In this document: one piece after another, positions 47,042-55,750 of the stretch
Layout: every line of letters begins with the position of its first letter
Position numbering within the stretch: the stretch's first letter is position 1
Assembly (NCBI GenBank): GCA_006503475.1
Contig: RSEH01000093.1
Coordinates: forward strand, 1-64,000
Reading direction: 5' to 3'
DNA from: Stentor roeselii
Taxonomy: Eukaryota > Ciliophora > Heterotrichea > Heterotrichida > Stentoridae
Length of the DNA: 64,000 bases
The notes under the pieces: model-generated
What the model saw: the letters and a program-made list of their open reading frames with translations, nothing else
The model's database searches: none
What the model was told of the DNA's origin: nothing
Program-made: the position numbers and the translations under genes

Positions 47042-50000
47042 ATGGTGAGAACAAAAAGCGCGAGTATCCCCAAATCATCATCCTCAGTGGTTCGTAAGTT
47101 AAAGCCTGACCCTCCAGCGAAATCCAGCAAAGAACAAGCAGTCCTAGTAAAAAAAGGAGAAGAAACCTTAATCTACTACCTGCCGAGTCCTTTAAACCCA
47201 AGGTCCCGTTCAATTCTGGTCCAAAGACTAGAAAAATCCGAGGGTGAAACAAAGTTCGAATCAAAAGAAGAAGTGAAAATAAATCCAAAAGACATCTTAA
47301 AACATGTCCAAATCTCCAAACAAGGTTCAACTTTCACAGTATCCAAGCAAGTTCTCGCTTCACTCTCCAAGCCTCGAACTCCAAGTCCATCATCATCCTC
47401 AGCGTCGGAGCCAGAAGAGAGCAGTGCAGAAGTTCCAGGCATTCCAAGGAAACGAGCAGGTCCAGCATCTCGAGGAAAGACACCTTCAAAGGCTTCAAAT
47501 TCTTCAAATCCTTCAAAGGCTTCAAAGCCATCTTCCTCTCCTCAGAAAAAACTAAAACTCGAAGTATACAAAAAAGGAGTAGGCAACCCTCAGGTCACCT
47601 TGTTGAAGATGACTAAAGCTCTTGAAGACCCTTCATCGACTGGAGACTTCTCGATTTCTGTTTCGGTTAACAATAAAAATGTGCATCGAGCTGTAGTGAC
47701 TGGAAATCAGGCCTTGTTCAAGTCTTTGATGAAGACAAATCAGAAAATAAGTAGTTTATTCGGCACTTGGAGTCCAGATAACCCGATATCGCCTTTAGAA
47801 ATGGCAGTTGGGCTGAATAAGGAGTTTTTTATCAGAGAGATCTTGAAAGAATCAAAAGAACCGAAACTAAAAAAAGCCTATTTGCCTCAAAGTGCCCTGC
47901 AAAGTGTCGGCACCGGCTTTGTGAGCAAGCAAGCTTATGGAGTCATGGTAAGACCTGTGAACATGTCCAGAGGTGGCAGGGAAGGAAACAACGCCTTTCT
48001 CTCCACTGACGTCACAGCCGAGAACTACACTTGCATCAACTGGCACAAAACTCTTCCCAAATGCACTCCTCATACAATAAACCTGCTCTGCACATTAATC
48101 CCGAACTTCGAGAACATAATGGGCAGTTACGTAGGTTCAGTGGTAAGATCAGGAAATCTTGACCTATCCCGTCATCTTCTTCAAATATTAACCAAAAAAG
48201 GCTCTTTCGGTTTCAACTTTCTTCATCTAGAAGTCCTTCAAAAGTCAAAACTCAGTCCATTCAAAAAAGTCTCTATCACAAAAAAACCCATCGAAAACTT
48301 CTGCGTCGCTCCTCTTCACGTCGCCTGCATCAACCCTGACCCTTCACATCTGAAGTCCCTCATGGCTGAATGTGACGAAATCGGCTACGCGGACTTAGAA
48401 GGTCGTCGGTCAGTCCACTACGCTGCAGGGTGCACGTCGAAAAAGCCTTTAGAAGTCCTCATCGCGTCAGGGGCGAACGTCAATGAAATGGACAGAAAAA
48501 AAATTACCCCTTTGATGGTCTCGGCGATGTACAACCGCTTGGAACCTGCGAGTTTACTCCTTGAAAAAGGCGTCAGTCCTAAGATCAAGTCAAGAGAAGG
48601 CAAAGCGCCGATTCACTACGCCGCTGAAAGCGGCGCTGCTGAAGTACTTTCTTTACTTGCAAAGGTTTCTGACGTGAACCAGCCAGGAGGCGACAGGAAG
48701 ACGCCTTTGATGTACGCTGCTGCAAATGGACATTACAAGTGCGTCGAAATTCTTCTCGACAACGGCGCCAAGGTCACTGCGAAGGACAAGTGCAAAAGGA
48801 CCTCACTCATCTGGGCTGTTAAAAACGGGTACAGTCAAATTGCCAGTCTTTTACTCCTTCGAGGAGCGCCTTTTGATGAGCCGGACTCGTCAAAAAACTA
48901 CCCGATTCATTATGCTGCCGCTTTTGGGTGGATTGAATGTCTTGAACTACTTCTCGCTGCTGGAGCTGATGTGAATGCCACTAATGACTGGAAGTTGCCT
49001 GCCTTGCTTATCGCGATGTTGAAAAGTCACATGGGAATCGTGGAGAGAATACTTCAAGAACCCGCTGTTGACATCAACTGCAAAGACGAATCTGGAAGAA
49101 CTCTTCTTTCTCAGTCCGTTGAGGTACTTTCGAAGGAGACTTTGAAACAGATCAAGTTTTTTATTGAGGAAAAAAAAGCTGACCCGAATATCGCTGATCA
49201 GAATGGATGGACGCCTTTGCATCATTTGGCTGCGAAGGGAAAACCTGTTTGTTGTATACAGAATTTAAATTGGGCCCAGAGGAAGGAATGGGAAAAGGAA
49301 GCATGGGATCTGCAGGAAGAAGCTTTGGAATTAATTATTAAGGGAGGCGCTCAGATTGATAGACCTACTGAGGATGGATCTACTCCTTTGATTCTGGCGT
49401 GTAAAGCTGAAAATGCGAAGATTGTCAAAGTTTTAGTTGATTTTAAGGCTGATGTTTATGGGACATGCCCTGGGGGAAATGTTTTGCACTTTTTACCGTC
49501 GTTTGATAATCAGTTCTTGATACAGGCTCAGAGGATTTTAGATGTTGTTAAGGATGGTGAGAATTTGATTGACTCTCCGAATGATGAAGGGTACACACCT
49601 CTCATTTTATTTGTGATGCATTTAGCCCAAGTCAGAAAAAGGAAAAACTTGATATTTAATCGAATCAAAAAAGATGAAATTGAAAGGGTTAATATTTTAA
49701 GAAAACAAAAGAAATTAAAGCTACTTGATGAGATGACATATGATGAAACTTTTAATGATGAGGAAGATATCCAGAATGAAGTACATCAAAAGGAGGAGAA
49801 TGATGATGATGATGAAATATTGGATGATGATGACAATATGGAAGAGGAAGAAGAAATTGATGATGATCAAAATGAGGAAAATGCTGATGAGGAGCAGGAA
49901 CCTGATGACCAAAGCAAAAAGAATTCTGAAGAATCAGACGACTCTGACGAAGTTCCTTCAGAACACAACTCGAATATAGAAGAAAGTTTAGAACTCGATG

Positions 50001-53000
50001 ACCAAAGCAGTGAAAAACTAAAATCACAAAAACTTTCATCTCCAAAAAAATCTGAAATCGAACTAAACTGTGACCCAGTTGAAATCAAATTAAAAACTTG
50101 TGCAGAATGGTTGTTAAATTTCAACCAGTTCCTTCAAATCTTCAAGAATTTCGTAGCGAAGGGTGTTTCAATAAACCTTCCAGTCCAAAAGCTAAAAAAA
50201 TATCGAGAAAATCCTTTCCTTGCGCAGACGGAAGAGTCAGAATCCAATCAAAACTTCATAAAAACTGTTTCAGGTCAAAAGATTTANNNNNNNNNNNNNN
50301 NNNNNNNNNNNNNNNNNNNNNNNNNNNNNNNNNNNNNNNNNNNNNNNNNNNNNNNNNNNNNNNNNNNNNNNNNNNNNNNNNNNNNNNNNNNNNNNNNNNN
50401 NNNNNNNNNNNNNNNNNNNNNNNNNNNNNNNNNNNNNNNNNNNNNNNNNNNNNNNNNNNNNNNNNNNNNNNNNNNNNNNNNNNNNNNNNNNNNNNNNNNN
50501 NNNNNNNNNNNNNNNNNNNNNNNNNNNNNNNNNNNNNNNNNNNNNNNNNNNNNNNNAGAAATTGTTGAATTGCTTCTTGAGTATTCTCCAAAGCTGGATG
50601 TTCAAGATAGTCAAGGTAATACACCACTTATAATCGCCTCAGAAATGCGTTCAAGCAAAATAGTTCGAGCTTTATGCCAAGCAGGTGCAAATCCAAACAT
50701 TTCAAACCAAAAAGGCCGAATAGCTTTACATCTCGCATTTCACTCAGCAACAACCAGTTCAAACGCATCATTTGACATAGAGTCAGTTTTGCTTTTACAT
50801 AACTCGAACATTAACGCAGTGGACAAGCACGGACGAGTGCCTCTTCACTACGCTTTCCTGAAGAAGTCGAATAAAAGTAACATGAACGCTATTGACCCGA
50901 TTGAAACTGTGAGTTCTGCTTGCTCGAAAAAGGAAATAAATGTGAATGTGCAAGATAAGTTCAAACGTAGTCCTTTGCATTATGCCGCTCGACGAGGAGC
51001 TTTGACTTCCACAATGTTTTTGCTAACTAAAGGAGCTGATATTGACTTGATCGATGTTGATGGAAATACTGCCTTGGGACTTGGTATTATTGGAGGACAT
51101 TCGAATTTTGTTGCTATGCTTCTTCAGAGACAGGTTGATATCAAACAAGAAGTATTCAATAAGAAATCTGATAAGAAGGGAGCTCTTAATTATAATAGCA
51201 AACTTGAAGATAAGGCTTACTCTTACTTCCGTGCATGTGTCCGTCTAGACTGGCAAGGTGCAGCTTATTTGCTTCTCTTCGCAGGTTATTCTTACAGTCT
51301 CGCAATGCAAGACGCATTAAACGAAGAAAAATTCGAATTAGTCCTAACCCTATTCGCAAAAGTAGACGATCCACGAGTTTTTTTAAACAAAAACTCAGAA
51401 GGTCAAAACCTTTTCCACACATTAGCTGTAAAAGGAAAACAAGCAAGTATCGAGGTAGTCGAGCAGATTTTCCAACAATTGATAGATTTCAAGGTTGACT
51501 TCGACGAAGAAGACATTTACGGCCGTTCGCCTTTGCACTACGCAAGCAGTGGACACAACTCCAAGCTAATCAACCTTCTTCTTGAAAAAGGAGCTCAAAT
51601 TAACAAGCATGACAAAGAAGGAAACACTCCCTTGATAAAGTCAGTAGAAGGGGATTTGATAAAGAAAAGTTATGAAATTCTTGTTATTTTTGAGAAATAT
51701 AAAGCTGACTTCACAGCCAAAGTCAAGTCGAAAGACTTGGAAACAACAATTTTTCTTCATGCTATTCAAAAAGAATGTGATGATCGAACTTTGAAAGTTA
51801 TTCGCAAAGCAGGCTGTCGGGTCACTGAGACTGATAGCTTGGGTAGAAATGGGTTGATGCTCTTTGTTGTTAATAATGACTTTAGAAGGATTAAAGCTTG
51901 GGTGAAGGCGAATGTTTTTAAACTTGATCATCAGGACCACCAGGGCAGAACCGTTATTCATTATGCAATCAGTCCATTCGAGGTGGTATCCTATGAAAAC
52001 AAATCCTTACTAACCTTCCTTCTAGAATCCGGAGCACCAGGACAAATTTCCGACAATTCAGGCGACTTGCCTTATAATCTAGCATCTCTCCAACGTTCAG
52101 GAAGAATGAAAGAAGTCCTCGAAAAGTTCAAAATCTTCGGCGGAGTCAGTCTTCCAAGAGAAAACAGCGAAGACGAAGAAGATTTCATGCAAATCGACTT
52201 CAAAAAAGACGCACAGGACTATTCAGAAAGTTTAGACAACATCCAACAAGTTGAAGACAATTCAGAAAAGCCTGACCCTGCTGGAGGCTTTGCTGATTAC
52301 TTCAAAGTAGTGAAGGACTTCGATATTTACATGACGAAAGTTGATGTCATGTATGGGCCTTACTCGGCTTATAACTTTTACAGGATGCAGCTGTTGCAAG
52401 ATACGAATCGCGATGTTTATGTTGTCTTCACTCGATGGGGGCGCATCGGCGAAACTGGAGCTTTTCAAAGAACTCCTTTCGCCAATTTGGATGAAGCTGA
52501 AAAAGAGTTTAAATCGATTTTTAAGAATAAAAGTGGAAATGAATGGGGAAATGAATTCAAAAGGGTCAAGGGAAAGTATATGTTGATGAAATTTGAAAGG
52601 AAAACTGTGATTAATAAGGATTATATTAAACCTTTTGACTTTGAAAATGCACCTAAGAGTCAACTGCAGGAAGAGTTTTTAAATGCTATGAAGGAGTTTT
52701 CGAAGGACTCAGTGTACAAAGAATGTTTGACGAGATACTCAACAGATTCAAACCGTATAAACTTCTCAAACATATCTTCCGAGCAAGTCGAAGAAGCTGA
52801 AGAAATTCTATCCGACATTTTCCGGCTAGTGAAAGAGCTAGAAAAGAAATTAAAAGACTCAGAAGCGATTTTAACAATAAAAGAAAAAATCTGTGACCTG
52901 AGCAACCATTACTACGAGTTAATTCCAAGTAGCCATTACGGAGAAAGCATGGTTCCGCCAATTCAACAAAGATATCTAGTCCAGCAAGAAGCAGAAAAGC

Positions 53001-53734
53001 TAGATTCTCTAAGAAACATCGAAATAGCAAGTAAATTGATTTTAGGAGCATTAAAAAATCAGCAAACAATTCACCCCTGCGACTATATCTACCGATGTCT
53101 CAATACTTCCATCAAACTTGTAAGTAAAGACTCACCCCAGTTCAGATTCGTCAAAGAGTACTTCAACAACGGACAACCTGGCCAATATAAAATCGAAAAT
53201 CTTTTCAAAGTCACCAGAAAAGGCGAAAAAGAAAGAATGAAGAAATATGAAAAAATTAGAAATCGGAAATTGCTCTGGCATGGGTCACCCACATCGAATT
53301 TCTTAGGGATTCTTTCAACTGGAATGAAAATTTCTCCTGTTTGTGAAGCGCAACATGGCAGGATGCTAGGCAATGGGCTTTATTTTGCAGATAAAAGTTC
53401 GAAAAGTTTGAATTATGCTTATTCTTACTATGACCAAGGCAAGTATAAGTTTCTCTTGCTTTGTGAAATTGTCCTTGGTAAGGTTCAGGCTTGTTATAAC
53501 CACACTCAGAATGTCTTGAAGAGTGGCTATCATAGTATCATGGCTTGTGCAAATTTAGTTCCAGACCCTAATAAAAGTGTTTATTTGACAAGTGGCGTTG
53601 AAATTCCCCTTGGAAACTATATTCAAGCCAAGAAGCCAAATAAAGATTACTTTAGCTATGGTGAGAACGAATATGTCGTCTTCAAGGAGGAGCAAGTTAG
53701 AATTCGCTATTTACTACAAGTGAAGCAGAGATAG
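47042..53734 (+). CDS. Ankyrin-repeat WGR-domain poly(ADP-ribose) polymerase (interrupted by assembly gap)
   Basis: A 2230-codon frame, 90 of them unknown. Residues 1-180: Lys/Ser/Pro-rich, nuclear-type tail. About 200-400: an unrecognised folded region. About 415-860: a first ankyrin array. About 905-1000: a strongly acidic Asp/Glu tract. After the gap (residues 1082-1172), a second ankyrin array to about 1700. WGR domain about 1760-1850 with RWGR at 1798-1801. PARP regulatory helices about 1890-1995. Catalytic domain to the end with the full H-Y-E triad: His2080, Tyr2114, Glu2210, spaced as in PARP1, so chain-forming poly(ADP-ribosyl)ation is expected. Tankyrases have ankyrins but no WGR; PARP1-3 have WGR but no ankyrins. 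A combination like this is known in nematode PME-5. Likely nuclear and DNA-damage related. Confidence 0.9.
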   Translation: MVRTKSASIPKSSSSVVRKLKPDPPAKSSKEQAVLVKKGEETLIYYLPSPLNPRSRSILVQRLEKSEGETKFESKEEVKINPKDILKHVQISKQGSTFTVSKQVLASLSKPRTPSPSSSSASEPEESSAEVPGIPRKRAGPASRGKTPSKASNSSNPSKASKPSSSPQKKLKLEVYKKGVGNPQVTLLKMTKALEDPSSTGDFSISVSVNNKNVHRAVVTGNQALFKSLMKTNQKISSLFGTWSPDNPISPLEMAVGLNKEFFIREILKESKEPKLKKAYLPQSALQSVGTGFVSKQAYGVMVRPVNMSRGGREGNNAFLSTDVTAENYTCINWHKTLPKCTPHTINLLCTLIPNFENIMGSYVGSVVRSGNLDLSRHLLQILTKKGSFGFNFLHLEVLQKSKLSPFKKVSITKKPIENFCVAPLHVACINPDPSHLKSLMAECDEIGYADLEGRRSVHYAAGCTSKKPLEVLIASGANVNEMDRKKITPLMVSAMYNRLEPASLLLEKGVSPKIKSREGKAPIHYAAESGAAEVLSLLAKVSDVNQPGGDRKTPLMYAAANGHYKCVEILLDNGAKVTAKDKCKRTSLIWAVKNGYSQIASLLLLRGAPFDEPDSSKNYPIHYAAAFGWIECLELLLAAGADVNATNDWKLPALLIAMLKSHMGIVERILQEPAVDINCKDESGRTLLSQSVEVLSKETLKQIKFFIEEKKADPNIADQNGWTPLHHLAAKGKPVCCIQNLNWAQRKEWEKEAWDLQEEALELIIKGGAQIDRPTEDGSTPLILACKAENAKIVKVLVDFKADVYGTCPGGNVLHFLPSFDNQFLIQAQRILDVVKDGENLIDSPNDEGYTPLILFVMHLAQVRKRKNLIFNRIKKDEIERVNILRKQKKLKLLDEMTYDETFNDEEDIQNEVHQKEENDDDDEILDDDDNMEEEEEIDDDQNEENADEEQEPDDQSKKNSEESDDSDEVPSEHNSNIEESLELDDQSSEKLKSQKLSSPKKSEIELNCDPVEIKLKTCAEWLLNFNQFLQIFKNFVAKGVSINLPVQKLKKYRENPFLAQTEESESNQNFIKTVSGQKIXXXXXXXXXXXXXXXXXXXXXXXXXXXXXXXXXXXXXXXXXXXXXXXXXXXXXXXXXXXXXXXXXXXXXXXXXXXXXXXXXXXXXXXXXXXEIVELLLEYSPKLDVQDSQGNTPLIIASEMRSSKIVRALCQAGANPNISNQKGRIALHLAFHSATTSSNASFDIESVLLLHNSNINAVDKHGRVPLHYAFLKKSNKSNMNAIDPIETVSSACSKKEINVNVQDKFKRSPLHYAARRGALTSTMFLLTKGADIDLIDVDGNTALGLGIIGGHSNFVAMLLQRQVDIKQEVFNKKSDKKGALNYNSKLEDKAYSYFRACVRLDWQGAAYLLLFAGYSYSLAMQDALNEEKFELVLTLFAKVDDPRVFLNKNSEGQNLFHTLAVKGKQASIEVVEQIFQQLIDFKVDFDEEDIYGRSPLHYASSGHNSKLINLLLEKGAQINKHDKEGNTPLIKSVEGDLIKKSYEILVIFEKYKADFTAKVKSKDLETTIFLHAIQKECDDRTLKVIRKAGCRVTETDSLGRNGLMLFVVNNDFRRIKAWVKANVFKLDHQDHQGRTVIHYAISPFEVVSYENKSLLTFLLESGAPGQISDNSGDLPYNLASLQRSGRMKEVLEKFKIFGGVSLPRENSEDEEDFMQIDFKKDAQDYSESLDNIQQVEDNSEKPDPAGGFADYFKVVKDFDIYMTKVDVMYGPYSAYNFYRMQLLQDTNRDVYVVFTRWGRIGETGAFQRTPFANLDEAEKEFKSIFKNKSGNEWGNEFKRVKGKYMLMKFERKTVINKDYIKPFDFENAPKSQLQEEFLNAMKEFSKDSVYKECLTRYSTDSNRINFSNISSEQVEEAEEILSDIFRLVKELEKKLKDSEAILTIKEKICDLSNHYYELIPSSHYGESMVPPIQQRYLVQQEAEKLDSLRNIEIASKLILGALKNQQTIHPCDYIYRCLNTSIKLVSKDSPQFRFVKEYFNNGQPGQYKIENLFKVTRKGEKERMKKYEKIRNRKLLWHGSPTSNFLGILSTGMKISPVCEAQHGRMLGNGLYFADKSSKSLNYAYSYYDQGKYKFLLLCEIVLGKVQACYNHTQNVLKSGYHSIMACANLVPDPNKSVYLTSGVEIPLGNYIQAKKPNKDYFSYGENEYVVFKEEQVRIRYLLQVKQR
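49795..49912 (+). repeat. Low-complexity acidic tract (GAT/GAA repeats) in the PARP gene
   Basis: Runs of GAT and GAA codons encode an almost pure Asp/Glu segment between the two ankyrin arrays. The opposite strand shows long shadow frames here, which are an artefact of the composition. Confidence 0.8.
50287..50556. other. Assembly gap (270 N)
   Basis: A run of 270 unknown bases inside the PARP frame, between the acidic region and the second ankyrin array. 270 is a multiple of three and the frame continues on the far side, which suggests that its length is about right. Repetitive ankyrin sequence may have caused it. Confidence 0.95.
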
Positions 53735-53855
53735 AATAGACTTTTAACTAGTTTTATATGATTGATTTTTAATTCCTTTAGAATTAAAATCTATAAAGTT
53801 TAAACATAGATTTTTAGACACACACAAAGACCATAACCTAATATTTATCATAATA

Positions 53856-55457
53856 ATGATTAAAAATATAAAAGAAGCTTTACTAATAACTGAAAGTTTA
53901 CTTCAGAAAAGACACTATTTAAAGGCAAAAGCGATTTTAGACCCCCACATATCAGAAATCAACAAACTCGAAACAGACCAAATAGTGAAACTTTCTACAA
54001 TATACTCTAAAATAGTCAACCGAATAAGTTGCACAAAGCCCGATTTGAAAAGATCAGAAGTTCTCTTAACAAAGTCCTACTCCCTTCTTCAATCAATAAA
54101 CAAAAAGGCATCCCAATCATTTATCTACCAACTTTTCCTAACCTCATTGAACCTATCCTCAATCTACTCAAAACAAAACAAGCCACAGCTCTGTTTATCC
54201 TACTTAAAGCGTCTTTGCGAGGTAAACCTTCCAAAGCGTCATCGTCCAAAGCTGATATTCCTCCAATCTAAAGTTTTCCTAAGCCTAAGCACGACCTACC
54301 AAGACCTAAACCAATTCCAAGAGTCTTTAAATTTCGGGAAACTTTCTCTAGAAAGTATCAAAGAAGTGATTTTTTCTTCTTTTTCAATCTCCTCAATATC
54401 TTCCCTCACATCACAACCCAAGGAAAAACTTCTTCATCAAAAAGAAAAACTTTTAGTTTTAATCTTAAGCAACTTGAACATCGCTTCAAGTCTTTCGAAT
54501 ATCTTTGGAAGACGAGCAGCTTCTGATTATTTCGACCAAGCCTTGGCCTTTGCTGAGTTGTTGGATGAATCTCATCTGATTTTCCTTGTTCAACAGAAAA
54601 TCTTAGAGTTTTCTCAATATTCAAAAGGAACTCATGACCCCAACGACGGACTGAGTCGAGATGGTTTCAAGAAAAAGTCTTCTTCGTGTTTCTTTGGAGG
54701 AATTTATTACTCAACTGAAAGATTGAGAAAAGTCTCTCGTTGGATGGACCTGGAACCGAAGTTTATCTGCACTGATGACTTTTTCAGTAGAAAAATCAGA
54801 AATGAACTTGGAGTTGGAGAGTCGCATGATAAGCATGTTTGTGAAAAAACTACGGAAATTAAAGAAATTGAAAAAAAAGCAATTTCTTTCTTTAGGAAAA
54901 AAAAACATCAGAGGACTCAGTCAGTTGATGATAAAGTTCCTGACTTTGATAGACGACTTGATTTTATTCAAAAGGAAACTGATGAGAATATCTTGAAACA
55001 GTCAGTCAAGATTCAGTCCAAGTTAAGAAGTCAGTTTAATAAGAATCTTATAAAAAACATCAGTTTAAAGCAAAAAAACCTTTCTTTACCTAGTCAAAGA
55101 CTCTTTTTTAAACCTCCAATTGAAAATTCATCAGCTTCTAAAAGAAGCTCGATTAAAAAAAATTCGAGTGTTGTTCTAGATGCGAAGTCAAGTTCAAAGC
55201 TGAAGGAAATCGCCAAGAATGAAATTGAAAACTTGCTGATTAAGATAAACGAAGACATGAAAGACAAGGAAAAAGATCAAGATAAAACTATTTCTGAAAG
55301 CAAACTCGCACTTTCAGCACAGAAAGGTTTAACTGTTATGAAAGAAACAAGAGAAGCTTTAAGAAAAACTTTATCAAATGTTATTTTAGGCAAAAGAAGA
55401 ATTCATCAACCTAAACCCACAACTTCAAATTCTTTATTCAAAGTAACTTTTAAGTAA
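53856..55457 (+). CDS. TPR-type helical repeat protein
   Basis: A 533-residue protein. Residues about 5-250 are helical repeats of TPR character (AKAILDPHISEINKLE, LSTTYQDLNQFQESLNFGKL, ASDYFDQALAFAELLDESH). A basic middle with a possible short motif (residues 255-340) follows, and a Lys/Ser-rich, partly coiled-coil C-terminus. No catalytic motif and no membrane segment. Same general layout as the N-terminal half of the gene at 39741 but without IQ motifs. Its stop codon directly abuts that of the small gene on the opposite strand. Role not recognised; scaffold is the safest reading. Confidence 0.72.
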   Translation: MIKNIKEALLITESLLQKRHYLKAKAILDPHISEINKLETDQIVKLSTIYSKIVNRISCTKPDLKRSEVLLTKSYSLLQSINKKASQSFIYQLFLTSLNLSSIYSKQNKPQLCLSYLKRLCEVNLPKRHRPKLIFLQSKVFLSLSTTYQDLNQFQESLNFGKLSLESIKEVIFSSFSISSISSLTSQPKEKLLHQKEKLLVLILSNLNIASSLSNIFGRRAASDYFDQALAFAELLDESHLIFLVQQKILEFSQYSKGTHDPNDGLSRDGFKKKSSSCFFGGIYYSTERLRKVSRWMDLEPKFICTDDFFSRKIRNELGVGESHDKHVCEKTTEIKEIEKKAISFFRKKKHQRTQSVDDKVPDFDRRLDFIQKETDENILKQSVKIQSKLRSQFNKNLIKNISLKQKNLSLPSQRLFFKPPIENSSASKRSSIKKNSSVVLDAKSSSKLKEIAKNEIENLLIKINEDMKDKEKDQDKTISESKLALSAQKGLTVMKETREALRKTLSNVILGKRRIHQPKPTTSNSLFKVTFK

Positions 55458-55673
55458 TTAAGTAGAATATGCCTGTTCAATCATCAGGTCCATTACAATT
55501 TTCAGCTTATCTTTAAAATTTTCATCATAAGCATCACAAGACTCAAACGCATAGTTCAGTGCTTTTTCCATCTGATTAAAAAGTCCAGCAGTTTGCAATT
55601 TAATGATAAGTCCCGGAACATCTTGAACAGCTTTGACTTCCTGTTTGATTTTTCTAAGCATAGCCGATTCCAT
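55458..55673 (-). CDS. Small helical protein (71 aa), unknown
   Basis: A 71-residue all-helical, mixed-charge protein (LRKIKQEVKAVQDVPGLIIK, then MEKALNYAFESCDAYDENF). Its composition is like that of a real protein rather than a shadow frame, and the opposite strand is not coding here. Its stop abuts the stop of the TPR gene with no base between, and its ATG lies 77 nt from that of the SET-domain gene facing the other way. No family recognised. Confidence 0.6.
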   Translation of the reverse strand: MESAMLRKIKQEVKAVQDVPGLIIKLQTAGLFNQMEKALNYAFESCDAYDENFKDKLKIVMDLMIEQAYST

Positions 55674-55750
55674 ACTATAATTTTTCCATCCAACAAATTT
55701 TCACATCAAAAAACTTAAAACTTAAAATTTCTCAAACCTTCTACTTAAAA

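Noticed and set aside
49721-50124. Several long minus-strand and alternate-frame ORFs
   Set aside because: Shadows of the GAT/GAA acidic tract of the PARP gene.
54222-54236. 15-mer GTAAACCTTCCAAAG in the TPR gene as a silent intron
   Set aside because: It ends in AAG rather than TAG or CAG, and the residues it encodes fit a helical repeat; there is no conserved motif to show that removal improves the protein.
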